Shown piece after piece: positions 1 through 6,511 of a stretch of 7,778 bases of DNA. The stretch covers positions 1 to 7,778 of the forward strand of contig JAEZXC010000092.1 of assembly GCA_023442845.1 (NCBI GenBank). Reading direction: 5' to 3'. The translations under genes were made by a program, and so were the position numbers. How positions within the stretch are numbered: position 1 is the stretch's first letter; each line of letters starts with the position of its first letter. The stretch is from Actinomycetes bacterium (lineage in GTDB: Bacteria > Actinomycetota > Actinomycetes > Actinomycetales > Demequinaceae). The notes below the pieces were generated by a model, which was not told where the DNA came from, did not search any database, and saw nothing but the letters and a program-made list of their open reading frames with translations.

Positions 1-572
1 ACGCGGTAGAGGAAGTTCTCGAGGGCCGCCTGGCCAAGCGGAGAGTGCTTCACCTCGGGGTGCCATTGGACACCGGCAAGAGCGCGATCGAGGTCCTCAA
101 ACGCGGCGACAGGGGCGCCCTCGGTGCCTGCGAGCACCGTGAAACCCTCGGGTGCGGCCTCGACGCAATCACCGTGGCTCATCCAGACCGTCTGTTCTGC
201 CGGACTGCCTCCAAGGAGTGTGCCCGCGTCGGCGACACTCGCGACGGTGCGTCCGTATTCGCGCAGGCCGGTCTTCGAGACGGTGCCGCCAAGTGCAGCT
301 GCCATCAGCTGGAAGCCGTAGCAAATACCCATCACCGGGACGCCGGCTTCGTAAATCGCGGTGTCAATCCGCGGGGCGCCGTCCTCGTACACGGACGAGG
401 GGCCGCCGGAGAGGATGATCGCCGCCGGATCCTTCGCGAGCATGTCGGTGACGCTCATCGAATGCGGGACGATCTCCGAGTACAGGTGCGCCTCGCGCAC
501 GCGCCGGGCGATCAGTTGCGCGTACTGTGCGCCGAAGTCGACGACGAGGACGGGACGATGCTGGGTGCTCAC
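1..572 (-). CDS. guaA: GMP synthase (glutamine-hydrolysing), N-terminal amidotransferase domain, truncated by window edge
   Basis: GuaA converts XMP, glutamine and ATP to GMP in the cytoplasm, the last step of guanine nucleotide synthesis. The 190 codons present hold the class I glutamine amidotransferase domain. They begin with VLVVDFGAQYAQLIARRVRE (residues 8-27) and include SGGPSSVYEDGAP (55-67), the nucleophile elbow GICYG with catalytic Cys84, and the WHPEV block with His171 and Glu173 completing the triad. The ATP pyrophosphatase and dimerisation domains lie beyond the left edge. The GTG start at 572-570 overlaps the TGA of the upstream DUF3817 gene as GTGA. There is no convincing Shine-Dalgarno sequence within 15 bases, so translation probably depends on reinitiation after the upstream gene. 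Identity is seen directly in the motifs; coupling is inference. Confidence 0.97.
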   Translation of the reverse strand, partial: MSTQHRPVLVVDFGAQYAQLIARRVREAHLYSEIVPHSMSVTDMLAKDPAAIILSGGPSSVYEDGAPRIDTAIYEAGVPVMGICYGFQLMAAALGGTVSKTGLREYGRTVASVADAGTLLGGSPAEQTVWMSHGDCVEAAPEGFTVLAGTEGAPVAAFEDLDRALAGVQWHPEVKHSPLGQAALENFLYR

Positions 573-907
573 GCGACCAGGCTAGCGGCGACCTCGCGCG
601 TGACGCGCCGCTCCATGACAAACGACAGGACAGGCACCACGCCGCCTAGCACCAAGGTGAGAAGGCGCGACAGTGGCCACTTCATCCGGACAAAGAGCTC
701 GGCACACGTCGCGACGTACACCATGAAGATCCAGCCGTGCACAATGCCAACCCACGTGGCAAAGGACGTGAAGCCTTCGTGCTCCCAGCCCGCCGCGAGG
801 CCGATGTACTTCACGGCCGTCACGACAGTGAGCAACAGCAGAAAACTTCCCGTCACCACGGCCATGATCCGGTAGCGAGTGAGGGCGGGCTGAACCTTGT
901 CGCTCAT
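569..907 (-). CDS. DUF3817 family small integral membrane protein
   Basis: This 112-aa protein has about three predicted membrane segments (roughly residues 14-34, 48-68 and 80-97). It carries the HGWIFMVY stretch (57-64) that I associate with the DUF3817 family, small membrane proteins common in Actinobacteria and often found near guaA; their function is unknown. The ATG at 907-905 was chosen because a strong AGGAGG lies just upstream (about 914-921 on the minus strand, reading AGGAGGACATCGCATG). An open frame extends upstream to 1117, but that extension lies over the SURF1-like gene and lacks membrane-protein character. The gene overlaps its upstream neighbour by 4 bases (ATGA) and guaA by 4 bases (GTGA). 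It is therefore the middle cistron of a tight operon. Family assignment is from memory of the motif; the function is not known. Confidence 0.88.
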   Translation of the reverse strand: MSDKVQPALTRYRIMAVVTGSFLLLLTVVTAVKYIGLAAGWEHEGFTSFATWVGIVHGWIFMVYVATCAELFVRMKWPLSRLLTLVLGGVVPVLSFVMERRVTREVAASLVA

Positions 908-1674
908 GCGATGTCCTCCTGGGGTGTGCTTCTGCCATTGTCCCGTATCCACCGCCCGGCCAGTACCGCCGCGAAGGCACCAAAGATCCACCATTCGAGC
1001 GCATACGTCGCGGACTGCAGGTTGATTCGCTTCTCTGCCGGCGGTGGTGGCATTGCGTTCCAGCCGGGCGCTGGCGCATCGGCAACGACGAGGTACGAAT
1101 ACACCGGCGTGGGCCATTCCTGAGCCAGCGTGGCCGTTGACATCGTGCTGAGCCAGAGCGCTCCCTCGACCGGGCTCGCGTCGGGCGGTGCGCCCGTCCC
1201 CTCGCCTCCGCGCACGTACCCGGTCACGACCACGGCACCACCGGCCTCTGGCAACGCGGCAGGGGCTTCGTCAGGCGGAAGCCAACCGGCCAGAACCGGC
1301 AGCGTCGCGGCTTCGCCGGTGCCGGTGAGGTGCGCGTCCACCTCGAGCGGCAGCACGAGGAGCACAGCGTCGGCGCCCTCGACCACCTTGCCCGCGACAA
1401 GGCCCGCCGGTGCGTTCGCCCATTGCCCGCCCGCTTCAATAAGGCGGCCCTCACCCCGCCCGCCCTCGCCCGGACGCATGACGTCGGCGATGGGAGCGCG
1501 CGGGTCGGGCTCGATCGGCACTGCTTGGTCGTTGGCACGGTTCCACTGCCACATCCCCAAGCCCCCGCCCACAGCGAGAGCCGCTACGCCGATTGCCAGT
1601 GCTGTGAGAACGGCCCCCACGCGCACGCGGCCGCGCGGACGGGAGGTCGGCGAGTTCTCACCCTCGTTCGACAC
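904..1674 (-). CDS. SURF1-like cytochrome c oxidase assembly protein
   Basis: SURF1 (Shy1) family proteins help assemble haem-a-containing terminal oxidases in the cytoplasmic membrane. The 256-aa product has the family layout. A first membrane segment (about residues 20-40) ends in GMWQWNRA (40-47), then comes a large extracytoplasmic domain with LPVLAGWLPP (125-134) and VTGYVRG (150-156). A C-terminal NLQSATYALEWWIFGAFAA (218-236) enters the second membrane segment. Many family members have RGW where this one has AGW (129-131). The GTG start at 1674-1672 is preceded by GAGGAG nine bases upstream. The N-terminus is short, hydrophilic and Arg-rich, fitting a cytoplasmic tail. The stop codon overlaps the DUF3817 ATG. 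Length is normal for bacterial members. The assignment rests on the two-TM layout and terminal motifs; the central domain is divergent. Confidence 0.85.
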   Translation of the reverse strand: MSNEGENSPTSRPRGRVRVGAVLTALAIGVAALAVGGGLGMWQWNRANDQAVPIEPDPRAPIADVMRPGEGGRGEGRLIEAGGQWANAPAGLVAGKVVEGADAVLLVLPLEVDAHLTGTGEAATLPVLAGWLPPDEAPAALPEAGGAVVVTGYVRGGEGTGAPPDASPVEGALWLSTMSTATLAQEWPTPVYSYLVVADAPAPGWNAMPPPPAEKRINLQSATYALEWWIFGAFAAVLAGRWIRDNGRSTPQEDIA

Positions 1675-1731
1675 GTCTCACTACTCCTCACCCGATAGCT
1701 GGGCGGCCGATGCGCAACACCTGCCCCTGGC

Positions 1732-1758
1732 ATCGTAGATCGCGCGCGGCTGTGCCAA
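1732..1758 (-). promoter_or_regulatory. Candidate promoter of the SURF1-like / DUF3817 / guaA operon
   Basis: On the minus strand TTGGCA (1758-1753) is followed after 15 bases by TACGAT (1737-1732), which fits the actinobacterial TANNNT -10 pattern. It lies in the 107-bp gap between the GGDEF stop and the SURF1 GTG and would give a leader of roughly 50 bases. The spacer is shorter than the ideal 17, so this is tentative. I see no clear terminator for the GGDEF gene in the same gap, so read-through from it is possible. Confidence 0.3.
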
Positions 1759-1781
1759 CCGCCCTGGGCGACAAGGGGAGT

Positions 1782-2912
1782 CTAGGAGTCCCAGTTGCCA
1801 ACGTCGGCCCGGACCTGGGCGTAGCGAACGAGGTTCCGGCCACCGTCTTTCGCCTCATAGAGCAACGCGTCCGCAACGCGCACCGTGGTCTCCCACGACA
1901 ATCCGGCCGACGCTGCAGCCAGCCCCGCAGAGAACGTCACCTGGGAGTCCACACCCGGTAGATCGAGGCCTTCCTCAACCTGACGGCGCGCGCGCTCGAT
2001 CACGCTCACCGCGGCGGTGAGCCCGACATCCTTCATGAGGACAAGGAACTCCTCACCACCCCAGCGCGACACCACTCCACGGGACCCGACTTGGTCCTCA
2101 AGAACCCGCGCTACCTCGGTGAGCACAGCGTCGCCGCGCACGTGACCCAAGGTGTCATTGACGTACTTGAAGCGATCGAGATCGACGATGACAATCACAT
2201 ACGGCCGGTCGCGTGGCACTGCCGCTAGCGCCTCGACCATTCCTCGTCGGTTGACGAGTTGGGTCAGAGTGTCCGTCCGCGCCTGCAACTGTGCAGAACT
2301 GATCTGGCTCTCGGCCCGCCGGCGCTCCCGCGTGAAGTAGTGGTCGTTCAGCCAGGCCGTCGACGTAATGACGATTGTCGTCAGCGCGACGTTCGCGATA
2401 AAGAACCCTTTGACGACGGCCGTCGACGCGTCGAGATGGGGGTGCGCGAAGTGGTCGTCGGTGACGGACCACGCCACCGCGAGGGAAGAGATCACGGTGA
2501 GGCCGATGCGCCACCGCATCATTGTTGGCCCCATCGTCACAAAGGACACGGCGGATGCCATCAGCATCGGCAGCATGAACCCGGCGCGAGCCGAGAGGAA
2601 CCATGACTGCACAAGGAAACCGATCAAGGGCACGATGAGCGACGCGACAGCAGCAGTTCTCAAAGCGCCACGCACATGTACCACAGCACAGAGGATCCAT
2701 CCGATGAGAATCCCGAGGTGGGTGAGCGCGGCAGGCCACAGCGCGCCCCCCGACACGACCGCGAGCGCGATGGTAAAGGGCACCGCAGTACAGATCGCAA
2801 AGCCCAAGTAATGGTTCTCGCCCATGACAAAACGTGCGGTCTGTCGGTCTCGACCTTCAATGCCGATTCGACTCAGCCGCACATAGGCGTCACGCAGGAT
2901 TGGGCTCATCAT
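1782..2912 (-). CDS. Membrane-bound diguanylate cyclase (six-TM N-terminus plus GGDEF domain)
   Basis: The enzyme is predicted to condense two GTP into the second messenger c-di-GMP. The 376-aa protein has an N-terminal region with about six hydrophobic segments (residues 36-55, 59-80, 87-105, 108-126, 135-150, 168-188). A charged linker helix (190-210) and a GGDEF domain (about 211-367) follow. The domain has DTLTQLVNRRG (214-224), metal-binding DLDRFKYVND (244-253), GH (256-257) and an intact GGEEF (285-289), so it should be catalytically active. The positions of an RxxD inhibitory site (276-279) read GSRG, so product inhibition through that site is unlikely. No known sensor domain is recognised in the membrane part. 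The ATG at 2912 is preferred over an in-frame start at 3005 because a promoter lies between them. It is transcribed divergently from pta. Confidence 0.92.
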   Translation of the reverse strand: MMSPILRDAYVRLSRIGIEGRDRQTARFVMGENHYLGFAICTAVPFTIALAVVSGGALWPAALTHLGILIGWILCAVVHVRGALRTAAVASLIVPLIGFLVQSWFLSARAGFMLPMLMASAVSFVTMGPTMMRWRIGLTVISSLAVAWSVTDDHFAHPHLDASTAVVKGFFIANVALTTIVITSTAWLNDHYFTRERRRAESQISSAQLQARTDTLTQLVNRRGMVEALAAVPRDRPYVIVIVDLDRFKYVNDTLGHVRGDAVLTEVARVLEDQVGSRGVVSRWGGEEFLVLMKDVGLTAAVSVIERARRQVEEGLDLPGVDSQVTFSAGLAAASAGLSWETTVRVADALLYEAKDGGRNLVRYAQVRADVGNWDS

Positions 2913-2919
2913 CGGCCTA

Positions 2920-2948
2920 AACGTAGGGGTACATGGCCCCGTAGCCAA
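2920..2948 (-). promoter_or_regulatory. Promoter of the GGDEF gene, apparently giving a leaderless mRNA
   Basis: On the minus strand TTGGCT (2948-2943), a 17-base spacer and TACGTT (2925-2920) form a good sigma-70-type promoter with the actinobacterial TANNNT -10. Seven bases separate the -10 from the A of the ATG at 2912, so the expected transcription start coincides with the start codon. There is no useful Shine-Dalgarno sequence there, which agrees with leaderless translation. The promoter also decides the choice of start codon: a start at 3005 would lie upstream of the -35. Confidence 0.5.
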
Positions 2949-2986
2949 GGGGCGTTGGATGTTTTGAGTGGAAGGTCCCACATTAG

Positions 2987-3021
2987 GCCCATCGTCCCGC
3001 CGCAAACGTGAAACGATGGGC
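2987..3021. promoter_or_regulatory. 9-bp inverted repeat immediately upstream of pta
   Basis: GCCCATCGT (2987-2995) and ACGATGGGC (3013-3021) are perfect reverse complements separated by 17 bases. The right arm ends two bases before the pta GTG. On DNA it could be an operator for a dimeric regulator of pta-ackA. On RNA it could fold into a hairpin covering the ribosome-binding region. No strong pta promoter was found. The best candidate is TTGGAT (2955-2960), 18 bases, CACATT (2979-2984), which would start transcription about where the left arm begins. Confidence 0.45.
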
Positions 3022-3023
3022 GT

Positions 3024-5087
3024 GTGGCTCGCAGCATTTATATCGCCTCGGTAGAAGGCGACACCGGCAAGTCCTCGATTGCCCTTGGCATCACGGCGCT
3101 GTTCGCGCGCACCGTTTCAAAGGTGGGGATCTTCCGTCCCGTCGCGCGAGTCGCCGACGGCTCTGACTACGTCCTGCAATTGCTCCTCGGCCATGACGGC
3201 GTCGACCTCTCCTACGAAGAATGTGTCGGCGCGACGTACGCCGAGGTGCACGCAGACCCAGAAGGCACACTCGCCCGCATTGTTACCCGCTACCACGAGG
3301 TAGCGCGTAAGTGCGAAGCCGTCGTCATTGTCGGCACCGACTACACCGACGTTGCTGCCGCGGCGGAGTTTGATTTCAACGCGAAGATCGCGGCGAACCT
3401 CGGCGCACCGGTTGCTCTCGTCGTGCGCGGCGTGGACCGTACCCCGGCGCAGATCGCGGACATCATCGCCCAAGCGCGCGCCCAGATGGAGGAGCATCAC
3501 GCCAAGGTGGTGGCGGCCTTCGCAAATAGGTGCGACCCCACAGAGGTCGACGCTGTTCGCGCGGCCCTGCCCGCAGACATCGGTGTCGCCGCACTCCCCG
3601 AAGAGGAACTGCTGTACGCCCCCACGTTGCGTGCGTTGTCCGATGCCGTCAATGGCCACATGATTGCTGGCGACGAAGCGCTGCTGTCGCGCGAGGTCCG
3701 CTCGATCACCGTGGGTGCGATGAATCCCGAACACCTCGTCGACAGGCTCGAAGAAGGTGGCCTCGTCATCACCCCCGGAGACCGTGCGGACACGGTGCTT
3801 GCCGCGCTCACGGCGCACTCCGCGGCAGGCTTCCCCGCCATCGCGGGAATCGTCGTCACCGGCGGCTTCCGCCCGCATCGTTCAATTCAGCGCCTCATCG
3901 ACGGCATGAGCCCCACCTTGCCGATCATCGCGAGCGACATGGACACCTTCGACACCGCGAAGCGGTGCTGGGACACGCGCGGGCGCCTATCCCGCGAATC
4001 CGTCCTCAAGGTGGACACCGCACTCAGCATGTTTGAGCGTCACGTCGATGGCGCGGAACTGATGGACAAGCTCAAGCTGGCGGGAACCGACGTCATCACC
4101 CCGCTCATGTTTGAGTACACGCTGCTTGATCGCGCTCGCGCGAACCGTCAACACATCGTCCTTCCCGAAGGCGAGGATGACCGCATCCTGCGTGCTGCGG
4201 GAACGCTGCTCACGCGCGATGTCGTCGAGCTGACCATCCTCGGTGACCCGACGGCGATCCAAGCCCGCGCTGGCGAACTCGGGCTTTCCCTTGACGGCGC
4301 GCACATCATCTCTCCCCAGGACCCCGCGTATGTTGAGCGCTTTGCGAACGAGTTGTATGAATTGCGCAAACACAAGGGCATGACCCTCGATGGCGCGCGT
4401 GACCGAGTCGAGGACGTCAGCTACTTCGGCACGATGATGGTGCAACTGGGACTTGCGGACGGAATGGTCTCCGGGGCAACGCACACAACTGCCCACACGA
4501 TTACGCCCTCGTTCCAGATCATCAAGACGACGCCTGGGGTGTCAATCGTGTCGTCAGTGTTCTTCATGTGCCTCGCGGATCAAGTCCTTGTTTACGGCGA
4601 CTGTGCGGTCAACCCCGACCCCACTGCCGAGCAACTTGCGGACATCGCGATCTCGTCCGCCGAGACGGCCATGATGTTCAACATCGAGCCCCGGGTGGCG
4701 ATGCTGTCGTACTCGACGGGCGAATCAGGAACCGGCTCCGATGTCGACAAGGTCCGCGAAGCCACTCGACTTGTACGCGAGCGTCGGCCCGACCTGCTCG
4801 TCGACGGACCGATCCAATACGACGCCGCCGTCGACCCGTCAGTCGGCAAGTCAAAGGCGCCCAACTCCCCCGTTGCTGGCCGCGCAACGGTGCTGATCTT
4901 CCCCGACCTCAACACGGGCAACAACACGTACAAGGCGGTGCAGCGCTCGGCTGGCGCAGTGGCCATCGGCCCCGTGCTCCAGGGCCTGCGCAAGCCGGTT
5001 AACGACTTAAGTCGAGGCGCGCTCGTTCAAGACATTGTCAACACAGTCGCCATTACGGCGATCCAAGCCCAACAACAGACCGCTTAA
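3024..5087 (+). CDS. pta: Phosphate acetyltransferase, long three-domain form
   Basis: Pta interconverts acetyl-CoA plus phosphate with acetyl phosphate plus CoA in the cytoplasm and works with the next gene, AckA. At 687 aa it is the long form. A P-loop-type N-terminal domain has EGDTGKSS (11-18). A DRTGG domain follows (about 222-330; ITPGDRADTV at 249-258, VVTGG at 277-281), then the catalytic PTA_PTB domain (about 362-680). Catalytic-domain landmarks are VLPEGEDDR (379-387), SGATHTTAHT (483-492), GDCAVNPDP (525-533), STGESGTGSD (564-573), NTGNNTYKAVQR (630-641) and PVNDLSRG (658-665). Ser663-Arg664 match the catalytic Ser-Arg pair known in the archaeal enzyme (inference by alignment from memory). 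The GTG at 3024 is the first possible start after an in-frame TGA at 3009. No good Shine-Dalgarno is visible. The gene is divergent from the GGDEF gene. Confidence 0.98.
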   Translation: MARSIYIASVEGDTGKSSIALGITALFARTVSKVGIFRPVARVADGSDYVLQLLLGHDGVDLSYEECVGATYAEVHADPEGTLARIVTRYHEVARKCEAVVIVGTDYTDVAAAAEFDFNAKIAANLGAPVALVVRGVDRTPAQIADIIAQARAQMEEHHAKVVAAFANRCDPTEVDAVRAALPADIGVAALPEEELLYAPTLRALSDAVNGHMIAGDEALLSREVRSITVGAMNPEHLVDRLEEGGLVITPGDRADTVLAALTAHSAAGFPAIAGIVVTGGFRPHRSIQRLIDGMSPTLPIIASDMDTFDTAKRCWDTRGRLSRESVLKVDTALSMFERHVDGAELMDKLKLAGTDVITPLMFEYTLLDRARANRQHIVLPEGEDDRILRAAGTLLTRDVVELTILGDPTAIQARAGELGLSLDGAHIISPQDPAYVERFANELYELRKHKGMTLDGARDRVEDVSYFGTMMVQLGLADGMVSGATHTTAHTITPSFQIIKTTPGVSIVSSVFFMCLADQVLVYGDCAVNPDPTAEQLADIAISSAETAMMFNIEPRVAMLSYSTGESGTGSDVDKVREATRLVRERRPDLLVDGPIQYDAAVDPSVGKSKAPNSPVAGRATVLIFPDLNTGNNTYKAVQRSAGAVAIGPVLQGLRKPVNDLSRGALVQDIVNTVAITAIQAQQQTA

Positions 5088-5104
5088 GTGGCGAAGGGAA
5101 TCCC

Positions 5105-6241
5105 GTGGCTGTGAACTACCAGGGCGTCGCGCTCGTGCTCAATTCCGGATCGAGCACGGTGAAGTACCAAGTGATCGACACGTCCGTGGCAAAGCCGTTG
5201 GCGTCGGGTCTCGTGGACCGCGTGACAGACCACTCAGAGGCGATCAAAGAAGTCATTGCGCGCCTGTCCGATCCGACGAGCGGCGTCGACCTGACAACTC
5301 TCACCGTCGTCGGCCACCGCGTCGTCCAAGGTGGCGACGAGTTCACCGCACCCACGATCATCGACGACGACGTTGAACGCCGTATCGCGCTTCTGTCGAC
5401 ACTCGCTCCGCTGCACAATCCCGGTCACGTTGCGGGCATCAAGGGCGCGCGTGAGGCCTTCCCCCACCTGCCGCACGTTGCAATCTTTGACACTGCCTTT
5501 TTCCAGACATTGTCAGAGGCCGCGTACACCTACGCGCTTGACCGCAACGTGGCACGCGAGAACGGGATTCGCCGCTACGGCTTCCACGGCACGTCCTATG
5601 CCTATCTCGCTCACGAGGTCCCGCGCGTCATCGGCAAGCGCCCGGATGAGATCAACATGATTGCGTTGCACCTCGGCAATGGGGCCTCCGCGACGGCGAT
5701 TCGCGCGGGGCGCGCCATCGACACCTCGATGGGGCTCACCCCGCTCGAAGGACTTGTCATGGGTACGCGCACGGGCAACATCGATCCCGCCGTTGTGTTC
5801 CACCTTGGCCGCGCCGCAGGCATGAATCTCGATGAGATCGACCACCTCTTCAACCGGCAATCCGGAATGCTCGGGCTCACCGGGTACTCGGACTTGCGTG
5901 ATGTTGAGCAGGCAGCTGCCGAGGGCTCTCACGACGCCCAACTTGGCCTCGAGATCTACTGCCGCCGCATCCGGGGTTATGTGGGCCAGTACTACGCCCA
6001 ACTCGGTCACCTTGACGCAATCGTGTTTACCGCAGGCGTCGGCGAGAACTCCGATGTGGTGCGGCTCCAGTCGCTTGTGGGCCTTGACGAGCTCGGCATC
6101 ATCATGGATCCCGAACGCAATGCTGGGCGCAAGAAGGAAGCGACGCGTGTCAGTGCGGACGAGTCCCGCGTGCAGGTGTGGGTGGTGCCGACGGACGAGG
6201 AGCGCGAGATCGCGCTGCAATCAATCGCAGCGGTTTCCTGA
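5105..6241 (+). CDS. ackA: Acetate kinase
   Basis: AckA transfers phosphate between acetyl phosphate and ADP, giving acetate and ATP, and completes the pathway begun by Pta. The 378-aa protein has LVLNSGSSTVKYQ (10-22), GHRVV (70-74), FDTAFF (128-133), RRYGFHGTS (156-164), HLGNGAS (189-195), MGTRTG (219-224), AGVGEN (310-315) and PTDEE (362-366). Aligned by eye to the Methanosarcina thermophila enzyme, the active-site residues N7, K14, R91, D148, H180, R241 and E384 correspond to N13, K20, R72, D129, H161, R222 and E365. The protein is about 25 residues shorter than that enzyme between the first two motifs. Conserved His residues elsewhere are replaced by Gln75, Phe133 and Tyr165. The GTG start is 17 bases after the pta stop and is preceded by GAAGGGA, so the two form an operon. 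Confidence 0.98.
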   Translation: MAVNYQGVALVLNSGSSTVKYQVIDTSVAKPLASGLVDRVTDHSEAIKEVIARLSDPTSGVDLTTLTVVGHRVVQGGDEFTAPTIIDDDVERRIALLSTLAPLHNPGHVAGIKGAREAFPHLPHVAIFDTAFFQTLSEAAYTYALDRNVARENGIRRYGFHGTSYAYLAHEVPRVIGKRPDEINMIALHLGNGASATAIRAGRAIDTSMGLTPLEGLVMGTRTGNIDPAVVFHLGRAAGMNLDEIDHLFNRQSGMLGLTGYSDLRDVEQAAAEGSHDAQLGLEIYCRRIRGYVGQYYAQLGHLDAIVFTAGVGENSDVVRLQSLVGLDELGIIMDPERNAGRKKEATRVSADESRVQVWVVPTDEEREIALQSIAAVS

Positions 6242-6269
6242 TCGTCGCAATCGCAGGACTCACCCTGTG

Positions 6270-6339
6270 ACCGTGCTCACGGTGGGCGAGACGCCTGCCC
6301 CCAACTCTGGGGTCAGGTGATAGCAGGGGGCCTCGCCCC
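6270..6339 (+). terminator. Cluster of three small GC-rich hairpins after ackA, possible terminator
   Basis: Three short perfect stems follow the ackA stop: ACCGT/ACGGT (6270-6283, loop GCTC), CCCCA/TGGGG (6299-6312, loop ACTC) and GGGGC/GCCCC (6327-6339, loop CTC). None has a following T-run, so this is not a classical intrinsic terminator. Hairpins without T-runs are often proposed as terminators in high-GC bacteria. Stems of 5 bp are also expected by chance in GC-rich DNA, so confidence is low. Confidence 0.25.
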
Positions 6340-6377
6340 AACGGGCGGGCAGCCGCCGGCGCGTCGGACACGCCGAT

Positions 6378-6393
6378 TGTGCGATGTGTCACA
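6378..6393. promoter_or_regulatory. Candidate Crp/GlxR-type (cAMP receptor protein) binding site
   Basis: TGTGC-GATGTG-TCACA matches nine of the ten outer bases of the Crp-family consensus TGTGA-N6-TCACA. A nested palindrome GATGTG-T-CACATC (6383-6395) overlaps it. It lies 118 bases before the start of the downstream gene at 6512. No convincing -35/-10 pair could be assigned between the two; the most AT-rich spot is GATCATGTAA (6432-6441). No regulator gene is in the window, so the assignment is by consensus only. Confidence 0.4.
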
Positions 6394-6511
6394 TCCGGGC
6401 GCCGTCCCCTCACAACGCTCCTGAGGACGTCGATCATGTAAGCGGATGGGCACAGTGGCGCCAGGAAGGCGACCTGCCATCTGACGGCGCGAGGGACCGC
6501 GGGAGGACATC

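Noticed and set aside
45..875. 276-codon open frame on the plus strand
   Set aside because: It lies antisense to guaA and DUF3817, whose minus-strand products have clear family motifs; the plus-strand translation has no recognisable domain and irregular composition.
908..1117. Upstream extension of the DUF3817 protein to 1117
   Set aside because: The extension overlaps the SURF1-like gene in another frame, while the ATG at 907 has a strong Shine-Dalgarno and begins a normal-length family member.
1130..1738. 202-codon open frame on the plus strand
   Set aside because: Antisense to the SURF1-like gene; Ser/Pro/Thr/Ala-rich low-complexity translation typical of a high-GC shadow frame.
2913..3005. 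Upstream extension of the GGDEF protein to an ATG at 3005
   Set aside because: It would add 31 residues rich in Pro, Thr and Arg with no domain character, and the best promoter lies downstream of that start.
3117..3878. 253-codon open frame on the minus strand within pta
   Set aside because: The opposite strand encodes the conserved Pta N-terminal and DRTGG domains; the antisense translation shows no motif.
5513..6220. 235-codon open frame on the minus strand within ackA
   Set aside because: Antisense shadow of conserved acetate kinase motifs.
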